NCBI GenBank assembly: GCA_025149285.1
Contig: CP102274.1
Span: 2,743,501-2,807,500 of the forward strand
DNA length: 64,000 nt
Origin: Hungatella hathewayi
GTDB taxonomy: Bacteria; Bacillota; Clostridia; Lachnospirales; Lachnospiraceae
Direction: 5' to 3'
Part shown: positions 36,802 through 45,535 of the stretch, piece by piece
How the letters are laid out: each line of letters begins with the position of its first letter
Position numbering within the stretch: position 1 is the first letter of the stretch
Position numbers and translations under genes: made by a program
Notes under the pieces: generated by a model
Databases searched by the model: none
Told to the model about the DNA's origin: nothing
The model's input: only the letters and a program-made list of their open reading frames with translations

Positions 36802-37557
36802 ATGCCGGAAAGTTTTATAGGAGGGATTGGATACATCTTACAGGAGTATGGAATGTCATATCTGCTGGGAGCCGCAAAGACAATGAAGATTGCTCTGGTT
36901 GGAACGTCGATCGGATGTCTGATTGGCCTTGCGGTCGGTATTATCCGCACCATACCTGTCAAAAAGGATGACCGTATGGCCAGAAAGGTTTTTTTAACAG
37001 CGGTTAAGGCTGTGATGGCGGCCTATGTGGAGATTTTCAGGGGAACACCCATGATGGTGCAGGCCATGTTTCTGTTCTTTGGGGCATCCGCGGTATTTCA
37101 GATTAACATGTCTATTGGTTTTGCCGCCTTCTTTATCGTCTCTATCAATACGGGCGCATACATGGCGGAATCGGTCAGAGGCGGTATTAATTCTACGGAT
37201 CCGGGGCAGACGGAGGGGGCCAAGGCACTGGGAATGACACATGTTCAGACGATGGTGCTTGTTGTGCTGCCCCAGGCTCTCAGAAATATTATGCCTCAAA
37301 TCGGAAACAATCTGATCATTAATATCAAGGATACGTGTGTGCTGTCCGTGATCGGAGTGGTTGAACTGTTCTACACGTCTAAAGGGGTTGCGGGAGCGTA
37401 CTATCGGTATTTCGAAGCATTTACCATTACCATGGTGCTGTATTTTGTTTTAACCTTTACATGTTCCCGTATTCTGCTGCTTATTGAAAAACGTATGGCT
37501 GGGAACGGGAGTTATAAGATGGAGCCGCAGGCGGCCGGGAAAGGAGCAGTATTATGA
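36802..37557 (+). CDS. Polar amino-acid ABC transporter permease, copy 2
   Basis: 251-residue paralogue of the permease at 35105, with the same landmarks ([63 protein letters not shown]). AGGAGG at 36788-36793 fixes the start at 36802; the long frame upstream would cover the hairpin/promoter region. Its stop overlaps the start of the second ATPase. The pair with copy 1 points to a tandem duplication of permease plus ATPase, giving either a heterodimeric channel or two alternative pairs served by one binding protein. Confidence 0.92.
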   Translation: MPESFIGGIGYILQEYGMSYLLGAAKTMKIALVGTSIGCLIGLAVGIIRTIPVKKDDRMARKVFLTAVKAVMAAYVEIFRGTPMMVQAMFLFFGASAVFQINMSIGFAAFFIVSINTGAYMAESVRGGINSTDPGQTEGAKALGMTHVQTMVLVVLPQALRNIMPQIGNNLIINIKDTCVLSVIGVVELFYTSKGVAGAYYRYFEAFTITMVLYFVLTFTCSRILLLIEKRMAGNGSYKMEPQAAGKGAVL

Positions 37558-38216
37558 GCGGGACGGAAGCTATTCTGGAAATGAGGCATATTGGGAAGTA
37601 CTTCGGAGCAAACGTTGTACTGCGCGACGTTAATTTTTCTGTGAGGGAGGGGGAGGTTACCTGTATCATTGGAGCGTCGGGATCAGGAAAATCCACATTG
37701 CTGCGCTGCATCAATCTTTTGGAGATGCCGACCTCCGGAGAAATTCTTTACCGCGGCGAGAATATCTTAAAACCGGATATGGAGGAGGCGCCTTACAGAG
37801 CGAAGGTAGGCATGGTGTTTCAGAGCTTCAACCTTTTTCAGAATATGACGGTCCTTGACAACTGTATGGCCGGACAGATACACGTGGCGAGGCGCAGCAG
37901 AGAGACAGCCAGGGAAAAGGCCATGTATTACCTGACAAAGGTAGGAATGGAACCATACATACATGCAAAGCCGGGACAGCTGTCCGGCGGTCAGAAGCAG
38001 AGGGTGGCAATTGCCAGAGCCCTCGCCATGAACCCGGAGGTACTGTTGTTCGATGAACCGACATCGGCACTCGATCCCCAGATGGTTGGGGAGGTGCTGA
38101 CCGTCATGCGAAATCTTGCCTCGGAAGGACTGACCATGATTATCGTGACTCATGAGATGGCATTTGCACGTGATGTTTCGAATCATGTTATCTATATGGC
38201 CAATGGTCTGATATAG
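37554..38216 (+). CDS. Polar amino-acid ABC transporter ATP-binding protein, copy 2, cut by an in-frame amber codon
   Basis: 220 residues containing every catalytic motif: [51 protein letters not shown] and [11 protein letters not shown]. Translation stops at TAG (38214-38216), where copy 1 has a glutamate codon. The same frame continues for 38 codons to TAA at 38331-38333 and encodes a tail homologous to copy 1 (EEGTPEEIFETPKRESTKNFL against [21 protein letters not shown]). So a GAG-to-TAG change or sequencing error has removed about 40 residues. The shortened protein might still work, because the lost part lies outside the nucleotide-binding core. Confidence 0.88.
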   Translation: MSGTEAILEMRHIGKYFGANVVLRDVNFSVREGEVTCIIGASGSGKSTLLRCINLLEMPTSGEILYRGENILKPDMEEAPYRAKVGMVFQSFNLFQNMTVLDNCMAGQIHVARRSRETAREKAMYYLTKVGMEPYIHAKPGQLSGGQKQRVAIARALAMNPEVLLFDEPTSALDPQMVGEVLTVMRNLASEGLTMIIVTHEMAFARDVSNHVIYMANGLI

Positions 38217-38362
38217 GAGGAAGGAACGCCGGAAGAGATATTTGAGACGCCAAAAAGGGAGTCTACGAAGAATTTTTTGAAACGTTTTCGGTGTGAGAAG
38301 TATATTGACGGGGACCGGACAGCCGTGATATAAAGGTAATTATAAATTGAAGCTGCGAAATC

Positions 38363-38425
38363 ATGGATAATTTACAGGAATTGTAGTTTTCTCTTATGTA
38401 CGGCCAGCAAAAACTACGCTATGAT
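38363..38425 (+). promoter_or_regulatory. AraC-type direct-repeat operator and promoter before the first family-1 binding protein
   Basis: Distal half-site ATGGATAATTT at 38363, proximal half-site GTAGTTTT at 38383 (20 bp apart), and -10 box TATGAT at 38420, 37 bp after the proximal site. The same layout occurs at 39785 and 44037. An inverted copy AAAACTAC at 38410-38417 lies just before the -10 box. The likely binder is the YesN-like regulator encoded at 42505. Confidence 0.55.
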
Positions 38426-38510
38426 AAAAGAGTAATAAATATAAGATATGTTTTTGGCGGCAAAGGCTGCTGACCGTATCATAAAAAACGAGAAGGATTC
38501 GGTGAATTTT

Positions 38511-39779
38511 ATGCAAAGGGGTACTAAAGTCTGTGTAATGGCGGCGCTGTCAGCGGTGCTTTTACTGACCGCCTGTACAGGTGTGGAGATGGGAACGCTT
38601 GAGTCCGCAGGCAGCAGAGCGGATCAGACTGAAAACGTGGATTTGACAGTGATGATCGATGAGACCACGGTGTTATATTACCGTGATATGGTTGAGGAGT
38701 TGAGACAGGAATTTTCGGAATATGGGATCCATTCCATCGAATGGAGTCTGCCGGAGGTGGAAAAGACAGTAAAAACGGCAATGGCACGCAAGGAGTCCAT
38801 TGAGGTAGTAAAGTGGTTCCCCAATCAAATGGAGAATTTTATATCCAGCAGCGCTGCCATGGACTTGACTCCCTATATGGACGGAGAGTGGAAAAATATA
38901 TGGGAGGACGGGGCTCTGGATATTGGTACGTATGACGGAAAGGTCTACTGTCTTCCTTCCGTCGTGGTCTATCCTGTGCTGGAAGTGAACGAGGAGATCC
39001 TGGAACGAGCGGGAGTCACTGTAAGGGAAGCGTGGACATGGGAAGAGTTCGTGGAAGCGTGCGGGCGGATTAAGAGCCGTACGGACGTGTATCCTTTTGG
39101 AATCCGGGATTCCCGTGTCTGTTGGTTTATGCGTAATGCTCTTCTGCAGATATGGGATGACGCGGAAGAGATGAAACGGTTTCAGTCCGGAGAACTTTCC
39201 TTTTATGATTCCAGAATCGCGGAGGCCTTTGACCGTGTCACGAGCCTGTTCCGCCAGGATTATGCCTATCCGGGCCAGAGAGCGTTCTCTCAGACGAACG
39301 AGCAGATCGATGCAGCCTTCGAGAGGGGCGAGATCGCCATGATGTTTAATGTCAACAACAGTGTAAAGGAAAGTCTGGAGCGTATGGAAGCCGCCGGCAG
39401 AGGCAGAATCCGGGTGATTAGCTTTCCGACTATGGCTTCGGCAGACTGCGATTATCTGTTAGGCGGCTGCGAGGGCTTTTTTATACCCTCGAACACAGAC
39501 CATCCGGATGAAGCCATCCGCCTGTTGAAATTTTTGACAAGCAGCAGGATATTTACGGAACTGAAAAACCAGGGCTTCGCGGTGCCGGTAAACCTTGGGG
39601 AGGAGGAGAAAAAGATCACTTCGGATTCTGGTAAGGTCTTTTCCCAGGAACTGATGAATTTATCTTCCAGGCTGTACAATTATATAAATTATGAGCTTCC
39701 TGCCGCTTATTATATGGATAAGGAAAATACGCTGAAGGAACTGGAAACGATGCGCCTGGAGGCTGTAAGCGTGAGATAA
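38511..39779 (+). CDS. Family-1 sugar-binding lipoprotein, paralogue 1
   Basis: About 422-residue lipoprotein with lipobox LTAC. It is clearly paralogous to the protein at 44144 (shared blocks include EVVKWFPNQMENFISS against DIVKWFPNQMETFISS, LDIGTYDGKVYCLP, and AFSQTNEQIDAAFERGEIAMMFNVNN). The start at 38511 is favoured over a frame reaching 38448 because the upstream part lacks both a signal sequence and a ribosome site. It has no permease of its own; the two permeases lie after paralogue 2, so both binding proteins may share them, or this one may sense inducer for the YesM/YesN pair. Confidence 0.87.
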   Translation: MQRGTKVCVMAALSAVLLLTACTGVEMGTLESAGSRADQTENVDLTVMIDETTVLYYRDMVEELRQEFSEYGIHSIEWSLPEVEKTVKTAMARKESIEVVKWFPNQMENFISSSAAMDLTPYMDGEWKNIWEDGALDIGTYDGKVYCLPSVVVYPVLEVNEEILERAGVTVREAWTWEEFVEACGRIKSRTDVYPFGIRDSRVCWFMRNALLQIWDDAEEMKRFQSGELSFYDSRIAEAFDRVTSLFRQDYAYPGQRAFSQTNEQIDAAFERGEIAMMFNVNNSVKESLERMEAAGRGRIRVISFPTMASADCDYLLGGCEGFFIPSNTDHPDEAIRLLKFLTSSRIFTELKNQGFAVPVNLGEEEKKITSDSGKVFSQELMNLSSRLYNYINYELPAAYYMDKENTLKELETMRLEAVSVR

Positions 39780-39784
39780 ACGTT

Positions 39785-39847
39785 ATAGATATTTACATAT
39801 TTTCGTAGTTATGCCAAATACCTCTGCGGAGACGGTGGTGTTATTCT
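39785..39847 (+). promoter_or_regulatory. AraC-type direct-repeat operator and promoter before the cupin gene
   Basis: Distal half-site ATAGATATTTA at 39785, proximal GTAGTTAT at 39805, and TATTCT at 39842 exactly 37 bp further. A second possible -10 box, TATAAC, starts at 39847. The spacing equals that of the two binding-protein promoters. Confidence 0.5.
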
Positions 39848-39884
39848 ATAACCATCAAAAATAATTATCGGGAGGTAATAAGAA

Positions 39885-40601
39885 ATGTCGATTGCAATTG
39901 CGAGAGCCAATGAAATTCAGTACAGGGTTGAGAACGGATACGGTGAGACTGAGGTACTTCCGGGCGTGTATCCGCTGGTCCGTGGATTTAAGTGTGTTTT
40001 AAAGGCAGGTCATGATGTAAAGCCTGAGGTATATGCGGATAAAACCGCCATATACTGTTTTACCAGAGGGACCGGCTACATAACGGACGGACTTAAGGCA
40101 TACAACATTGATGAACTGAGTTTCTATATTCCGGATTTTTCGAGAGAGTTCTGTATTCATGCAGTCAGCGATATGGAAATTATGAAGATTGTTGTAGATT
40201 TGCTGGAGTCGGACAAGGCGGCATATGAGGATACTCACATGGTACTGCCAGCCTTTAAACGTTTCTCGGAGACGGAGCCGTACGATCAGAGCTGCAAGGG
40301 ACCAAATACCAGGAGCTGGAGCGTAATCCACAGCGGAAATCTGGCGAGAGTCTTAATGGGAATCGTTTGTGCGGAAGGGGAAGGAACCATCGAGAAAGGC
40401 CACCCGTCAGTGGCACAGTATAATTACGCGCTGGAAGGGGCAGATTTTGAGCTCACGGTCGACGGGGAGACGATCAATACGAAGGAGGGAGACTGGAGTT
40501 ACGTTCCGGCGGGGTTGGATCATTCCCTCGTTTCTGAAAAAGGAAAAAAGGTGTTCTATATCTGGTTCGAACACATGGTTGCAGAGGTAAAGCCCTCTTA
40601 A
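39885..40601 (+). CDS. Double-cupin protein
   Basis: 238-residue protein with two cupin-like beta-barrel halves: the first around FTRGTGYITDGLKAYNIDELSFYIP, the second around HPSVAQYNYALEGADFELTVDG followed by GDWSYVPAGLDHSLV, where a histidine metal ligand is visible. Possible roles include sugar isomerase, ligand-binding or ureidoglycine-aminohydrolase-like activity; I cannot decide. It lies between the first binding protein and the YesM/YesN pair under the same putative operator, so it likely serves the same carbohydrate pathway. A strong terminator follows. Confidence 0.78.
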   Translation: MSIAIARANEIQYRVENGYGETEVLPGVYPLVRGFKCVLKAGHDVKPEVYADKTAIYCFTRGTGYITDGLKAYNIDELSFYIPDFSREFCIHAVSDMEIMKIVVDLLESDKAAYEDTHMVLPAFKRFSETEPYDQSCKGPNTRSWSVIHSGNLARVLMGIVCAEGEGTIEKGHPSVAQYNYALEGADFELTVDGETINTKEGDWSYVPAGLDHSLVSEKGKKVFYIWFEHMVAEVKPS

Positions 40602-40629
40602 AGGCAGCCGCATAAGCTTTCATGGACGG

Positions 40630-40710
40630 CCCTGCGGGAGGGGCCGGAACGAAGACAGCCACAGCTGTTGCTGTCCTGTCTTTGTTTCGGCTTCGCTGCA
40701 GGGTGTTTTT
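40630..40710 (+). terminator. Long-stem rho-independent terminator after the cupin gene
   Basis: CCCTGC (40630-40635) pairs with GCAGGG (40698-40703). Inside, GCCGGAACGAAGACAG pairs with CTGTCTTTGTTTCGGC with two G-U pairs, capped by ACAGC/GCTGT. TGTTTTT follows. It separates the cupin transcript from the kinase promoter. Confidence 0.82.
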
Positions 40711-40737
40711 GAAGAAATCTGTATGATGTAGTATAAT
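40709..40737 (+). promoter_or_regulatory. Promoter of the YesM/YesN-type pair
   Basis: TTGAAG (40709-40714), 17-bp spacer, TATAAT (40732-40737). The -35 box overlaps the end of the terminator T run. No GTAG direct repeat is seen here, so the regulator does not obviously control itself. Confidence 0.7.
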
Positions 40738-40760
40738 GGGGAAAAGGGGGGAGGCCGCTG

Positions 40761-42524
40761 ATGGAACGTTACCGCGATTATCCGCTGCAGCAAAAGCTGG
40801 TTGCGGCACTGATCATCTGTATTGTCGTACCGCTGACTGTACTGGGGCTGTTTCTGAATTCTTACGTGGCGGGGAATACGAGAAAAAAGGAGTATCAGAT
40901 CAACCAGACGCTGGTGAGTGAGGTGGCGGGTGATTTAGATAAGCTTCTGAACAATGTACAGGAGTTGAAGTACGATTGTCTGACGGATTTCAGCCTGCAG
41001 GATATCATTACGGGAAAAGGGAATGTGGCTGACTACAGTTCTGTTGGAAACTGGCTCGATTCCATAATTCGCAATGAGAAATGCTATCATTCCATCTGCA
41101 TCGCAGATGAGAGTGAGGTGATGATCCAGCGGGGGACATATCTCGTCAGTGAGGAGGAGGAACGAATCCGCCAGGCAAAGGCCAGGGTGTCCGGCGGGTT
41201 CTGGATTGGCCCAAGACAGGCGAAGCGTGTGGCGGGAGGTGGAATGCAGAAGGAGGATATGGTATTATCGTACTACTGTGGGATTAATAATTATGAGCAG
41301 ATTAGAAAAGTTGAGGCAGCCATGATCATCAATGTGGACGAGGCGGAGCTGAGCCGAAGGTACAGCGGCTTTGTGACTCCTCAGTCTCTGCTTACCTGCC
41401 TGACAGATGGGAAGGGAACCGTGCTTTCTTCTACTGACAAGGAGATGCTGGGAACCGTGCTTCCTGTATTTAATACGGTTTCGAAGGCGTGGAGACAGCA
41501 GGGAAGCGGCTACGTGACGGCCGGATTGGAAGGTCAGAGGGTGGTGGCCTTTTACGTGAAAAGCTCTGTAAATGACTGGTATTTCATAAATCTTGTGCCC
41601 CGAAGCGCATTTCTTACGGGCAGCCGGACCAGCATGCTGGTAATCGTCTGCTCTTTTTTGCTGTGTATATTTTTTGGCATCACATTTGCTTTGATTCAGA
41701 AGCGATTCGTGATAGGCCCTATCCGGGAACTGGTGGTGAAGATTGACAGGGTGAAGGAGGGCGATTTTACGGAGGAGGACACTGTCTATCCCGGCGACGA
41801 GATCGGCGCTTTAAATCAGGAATTTGACGAGATGTCCCGCCGGTTAAAGAGGCTGATCGAGGAGGTCTATACGACAAAAATCAAGGAGCAGGAGGCAGAA
41901 CTGAATGCGCTGATTGCACAGATTAACCCCCATTTTCTTTACAATACGCTGGATTCGATTCACTGGATGGCCATAAAGAACCGGGATTACTCTGTCGGTG
42001 AGCAGCTGGAGGCACTGGCCGCCATCTTTCGTCATGTGCTGAACCGGGGCGAGGAGTGTGTGACGATTGCCAGCGAGGTAGAATTTATCCAGAACTATAT
42101 GGCTATTATGGAGTCGCGCTTCGGCCGGCGCGTGAAAATCCAGATTCAGACGGAACCGGGGCTTGAGAAGGTGATGATTCCGAAGCTCATTATTCAGCCG
42201 CTGGTGGAAAATGGGATTCTGCATGGTCTGGAGCCGAAAAAAGAGGGTGGAACGATTCTTATCACCATTGCGGAGAGGGAAAAAAAGCTGGTGATTGCCG
42301 TGGAAGATGACGGAGTGGGAGCTGATGCGGCTGAGATTGTGAAAAAGATGAAGGACGGGGATGGCGGAAAGGACACGTTCGCACTGAAAAATATTGATGA
42401 CAGAATCAGGCTCCGGTATGGAAATTCCTACGGCCTCCGTTTTGAGTCGAAACCGGGGGAGGGAACGAGAGTGCTGGTTGTGATGCCGCTGGAGGAGGAG
42501 AACGATGAAGCTGATGATTGTTGA
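40761..42524 (+). CDS. YesM-like sensor histidine kinase
   Basis: 587-residue kinase: helix 1 (about 15-35), extracytoplasmic sensor (about 40-285), helix 2 (about 291-315), HAMP (IGPIRELVVKIDRVKEG), LytS/YesM kinase domain with phosphoacceptor histidine in AQINPHFLYNTLDS (about residue 392), and HATPase with LVENGILHG, EDDGVGAD and FALKNIDDRI. The last ~20 bp overlap the regulator gene. It probably senses a sugar bound by one of the flanking binding proteins. Confidence 0.94.
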   Translation: MERYRDYPLQQKLVAALIICIVVPLTVLGLFLNSYVAGNTRKKEYQINQTLVSEVAGDLDKLLNNVQELKYDCLTDFSLQDIITGKGNVADYSSVGNWLDSIIRNEKCYHSICIADESEVMIQRGTYLVSEEEERIRQAKARVSGGFWIGPRQAKRVAGGGMQKEDMVLSYYCGINNYEQIRKVEAAMIINVDEAELSRRYSGFVTPQSLLTCLTDGKGTVLSSTDKEMLGTVLPVFNTVSKAWRQQGSGYVTAGLEGQRVVAFYVKSSVNDWYFINLVPRSAFLTGSRTSMLVIVCSFLLCIFFGITFALIQKRFVIGPIRELVVKIDRVKEGDFTEEDTVYPGDEIGALNQEFDEMSRRLKRLIEEVYTTKIKEQEAELNALIAQINPHFLYNTLDSIHWMAIKNRDYSVGEQLEALAAIFRHVLNRGEECVTIASEVEFIQNYMAIMESRFGRRVKIQIQTEPGLEKVMIPKLIIQPLVENGILHGLEPKKEGGTILITIAEREKKLVIAVEDDGVGADAAEIVKKMKDGDGGKDTFALKNIDDRIRLRYGNSYGLRFESKPGEGTRVLVVMPLEEENDEADDC

Positions 42525-44031
42525 TGACGATATACAGATCCGGGAAGGAATACAGTACGGGATCGATTGGGATACGATCGGAATTACGGGGGTGAAAAGC
42601 TATGGTGACGGAATTGAGGCACTGGAGGATTATGATGCCTTTTCGCCTTCCATTATCCTGGCTGACATCCGCATGCCTGCTATGGATGGCCTGGAATTCT
42701 TAAAACGCGTAAAAGAGCGGTCGGACACGGTGAAGGTTATCCTGATCAGTGCCTATTCAGATTTTGAATACTGTCAGAGGGCGATTCAGCTGGGGGCCTC
42801 CGGTTATGAGCTTAAGCCGTTAAAGGTGGGAAACCTGATTCAGAAGATTCAGGAGATGATCGAGCTGGTGAGAAAAGAGGAGCAGGGAAAGGAGTCTTAT
42901 GAGCGGTATGCGGCCTCCTACCGGGAAAAGATGGTGGAAGAGCTTTTTGCAGGAAAAATTACGGACAGAAACGTTATTATAGAGCTTTTGCGGATGCATT
43001 TTCATCTGGAGGACGCGAGGAACCTTGTCTGCATGATTCTGGCCGGTGATCCGGCTGGGGGAACAAGTGCTACTCCGGCTGTGAGTGCTGAGAACAGGGT
43101 GCACTTGAACTCTCTTCTGAGAGAAGATCAGATTCTGTTTGAATACCGGAATCAGTATGTCGTCCTGTCAAAGACGAAGGATTCCACAATGTATACATTG
43201 GAAAGACAAAATCATTTAAAAACAGTATGGTATCAGATGAAGCAGTATGGGACAGGCCGCGGATTTTCCATATCGGCGGGGATTTCCGGCATGGTGCCGG
43301 CCGAGAAAATTTCCGTGGGCTATGAGACTGCTCTACAGGCGCTGGGCTGTCGGTTTCTAAACGGTCCGGGAAGCTGTAAGATCCTGGACAGGCAGGGAAA
43401 ACCGGAGGAAACCGGGCTGCACCTGCCTCCGGAATATGAGAGCGGGCTGAAAAAACATGAACTTGAGGAAATTTTGGATGCCATAGACCACTTTGGAGCA
43501 GAACTTTCGAAGCAGGAAATTACGGATCAGAGACGGGTAAAAAATCTGATGATAAACGGGATCGTGCGTCTTGCTCAGGAGATGGGCCAGAACACGGACT
43601 GCAGCCGGGAATGGGAAGACGTCTGGTGGCTTACAGACTGTCTCTGTCTATGGAAGGAAGAGTGCCGGAGGATTGTGAATTCGTATGAGGAAAGCCGAAA
43701 TGGCCATTATTCCGCGAATATCAGGAAGGCGCTTGCCTATATCCAGGAGTACTATGCAAAGGATCTGCTGGTAGAAGAAGTTGCTGCCTATATCGGGAAG
43801 ACGCCTAATTACTTCAGCAGTATTTTCCGGACAGAAGTAGGGGTAACCTTCCGGGAGTATTTGAACCATTACCGCATTGAGCGGGCGAAGGAACTGATTG
43901 AGGAGTCTGATATGATGATCTATGAGATTGCGGAGCAGGTAGGCTACAGTGATTATACGTATTTTTCCCAGGTATTCAAGAAGATGACAGGCATCTCCCC
44001 CACCAGCATGCGCGGGCGGTCGAAATTGTAA
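42505..44031 (+). CDS. YesN-like response regulator with AraC-type DNA-binding domain
   Basis: 508 residues. Receiver domain (about 1-120): MIVDDDIQIREG, phosphoacceptor aspartate in IILADIRMPAMDG and a lysine in YELKPLKVGNL. AraC/XylS helix-turn-helix at about 405-505 (TPNYFSSIFRTEVGVTFREYL, IYEIAEQVGYSDYTYFSQVF). AraC-type domains usually bind direct repeats near 21-bp spacing; I find such repeats 20 bp apart upstream of three genes of this locus and propose it as their activator. Confidence 0.94.
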   Translation: MKLMIVDDDIQIREGIQYGIDWDTIGITGVKSYGDGIEALEDYDAFSPSIILADIRMPAMDGLEFLKRVKERSDTVKVILISAYSDFEYCQRAIQLGASGYELKPLKVGNLIQKIQEMIELVRKEEQGKESYERYAASYREKMVEELFAGKITDRNVIIELLRMHFHLEDARNLVCMILAGDPAGGTSATPAVSAENRVHLNSLLREDQILFEYRNQYVVLSKTKDSTMYTLERQNHLKTVWYQMKQYGTGRGFSISAGISGMVPAEKISVGYETALQALGCRFLNGPGSCKILDRQGKPEETGLHLPPEYESGLKKHELEEILDAIDHFGAELSKQEITDQRRVKNLMINGIVRLAQEMGQNTDCSREWEDVWWLTDCLCLWKEECRRIVNSYEESRNGHYSANIRKALAYIQEYYAKDLLVEEVAAYIGKTPNYFSSIFRTEVGVTFREYLNHYRIERAKELIEESDMMIYEIAEQVGYSDYTYFSQVFKKMTGISPTSMRGRSKL

Positions 44032-44036
44032 ATATC

Positions 44037-44099
44037 GTAGATTTTTTCATTATTGTGTAGGTTTTTCGGATATTTCATCCGGTTCTGTTATTTTATAAT
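44037..44099 (+). promoter_or_regulatory. AraC-type direct-repeat operator and promoter before the second family-1 binding protein
   Basis: GTAGATTTTTTC at 44037 and GTAGGTTTTTC at 44057 are the clearest pair of half-sites, 20 bp apart. TATAAT (44094-44099) lies 37 bp after the proximal site. The -35 region is poor, as expected for an activator-dependent promoter. Confidence 0.65.
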
Positions 44100-44143
44100 G
44101 ATTCCATCAGTTACAGGAAAACGAAAAAACAGGAGGAATTGTT

Positions 44144-45463
44144 ATGAGAAGACAGGTGAAACAGATGCTGTCCCTGGCCCTGGCGGGCTGTATGGTATTG
44201 GGAATGACGGCGTGCGGCTCAAAGAGCAGCACGGGTACGGCGGCTCCGGAGAGCAAACAGGATGTGACCACAGAAGGCAGTTCTGCTGGAACGGCGGCGG
44301 AGAAGCCGGACAAAACGGCGGAAGAAGCCAGCCTGGTTATGCTGATCGAAGAGCCAAATGTGAACTACTATCCGGTCTTTCTGGAAAACATCAGAGCAAA
44401 ATATCCAGAATACAGTATCACGTCTAAGACCTGGGATCAGTCACAGGTGGAGAAGACGGTAAAAACGGCATTTGCCGGCGGAGAAGCTGTAGACATTGTA
44501 AAGTGGTTTCCTAACCAGATGGAGACTTTTATTTCCTCAGATATGGCGCTGGATTTGACACCATATATGGATGACGAGTGGAAGAGTATCTTCACGGAAA
44601 ATGCCCTGGACATCGGAACATACGGCGGTAAGCTGTTTTGTCTGCCGATTACGACAGTGTATCCGGATATTGATGTAAATGCCGATATTTTTGAAGAAGC
44701 AGGAGTGGAGGTAAAGGAGCACTGGACCTGGGATGAATTTGTGGCGGCCTGTGAGAAGATCAAGCAGAATACGGATGTGTTCCCGTTTGCAATCTGCGAT
44801 ACCCGTGTAGGCTGGTTCCAGCGCAACGCGTTTTTGCAGATATGGGATACGAAAGAGGAACTGGAGGCGTTTAACCGGGGAGAGATTTCCTTTAAGGACG
44901 AACGCGTTGTGACGGCTCTTGACAAGATCAACGACCTGTTCGCAAAGGAATACGCCTATCCGGGTAACGGAGCGTTCTCACAGACTAAGGATCAGACAAA
45001 GGCGGCATTTTCACAGGGAAAGATCGCGATGCTCTTCAATGTGAATAACGGCGGAAAGACTATCCGCACTGTCATGGAAGAGGCTGGAAGAACGAATATC
45101 CGCACCATCAGCTGGCCGACTATGGCAGCAGGAGAGTGTGATTACGTGCTGGGAGGCTGTGACGGCTATTTTATATCTTCCAATACAAAGAATCCGGAGG
45201 CGAGCATCAATATCCTGAAGTATTTAACCAGCAAAGAAGCATTTGAACTTCAGGTTGATGATGGGGATGTGGTTCCGGCCAATGTGGAGGGAGGAACCGA
45301 CGAGGAATTTGCCCGCGACTCGTCCAAGGTTTATCCGAAGGAGATCATGGCGATTTCTGCAGAGATGAACGATTACATCAATTATAATATCGGTGCAAAC
45401 TATTTTTATGACAAGGAAGGTACCCTTGAGGAACTGGAATCCTTGAGAACTTCGGCGCAGTAA
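44144..45463 (+). CDS. Family-1 sugar-binding lipoprotein, paralogue 2
   Basis: 439-residue lipoprotein (lipobox MTAC, then a serine/alanine/threonine linker) of the UgpB/MalE-like family, first in an operon with two permeases. It shares long blocks with the protein at 38511. GGAGG lies 7-8 nt before the ATG. No ATPase gene is present; such CUT1 transporters in Firmicutes commonly borrow a shared MsmK/UgpC-type ATPase encoded elsewhere. The GH78 enzyme at the operon's end suggests a rhamnoside ligand (inference). Confidence 0.93.
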   Translation: MRRQVKQMLSLALAGCMVLGMTACGSKSSTGTAAPESKQDVTTEGSSAGTAAEKPDKTAEEASLVMLIEEPNVNYYPVFLENIRAKYPEYSITSKTWDQSQVEKTVKTAFAGGEAVDIVKWFPNQMETFISSDMALDLTPYMDDEWKSIFTENALDIGTYGGKLFCLPITTVYPDIDVNADIFEEAGVEVKEHWTWDEFVAACEKIKQNTDVFPFAICDTRVGWFQRNAFLQIWDTKEELEAFNRGEISFKDERVVTALDKINDLFAKEYAYPGNGAFSQTKDQTKAAFSQGKIAMLFNVNNGGKTIRTVMEEAGRTNIRTISWPTMAAGECDYVLGGCDGYFISSNTKNPEASINILKYLTSKEAFELQVDDGDVVPANVEGGTDEEFARDSSKVYPKEIMAISAEMNDYINYNIGANYFYDKEGTLEELESLRTSAQ

Positions 45464-45471
45464 AAACAGTT

Positions 45472-45508
45472 GGGGGTGCTTGGGGAATGAGGTTCCCGGG
45501 GCACCCCC
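45472..45508 (+). other. Intercistronic stem-loop after the binding protein
   Basis: GGGGGTGC (45472-45479) pairs with GCACCCCC (45501-45508), with an inner GGGAA/TTCCC. It is followed by ATAAAATTAAGG rather than a T run, so it probably stabilises or partly insulates the binding-protein mRNA. Confidence 0.6.
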
Positions 45509-45535
45509 ATAAAATTAAGGAAAAGAGGGGATTTC

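Noticed and set aside
38214..38216. TAG read as pyrrolysine
   Set aside because: Glutamate occupies this position in the paralogue, nothing suggests a pylT/pylS system in the window, and many normal genes here would need checking. A point mutation is simpler.
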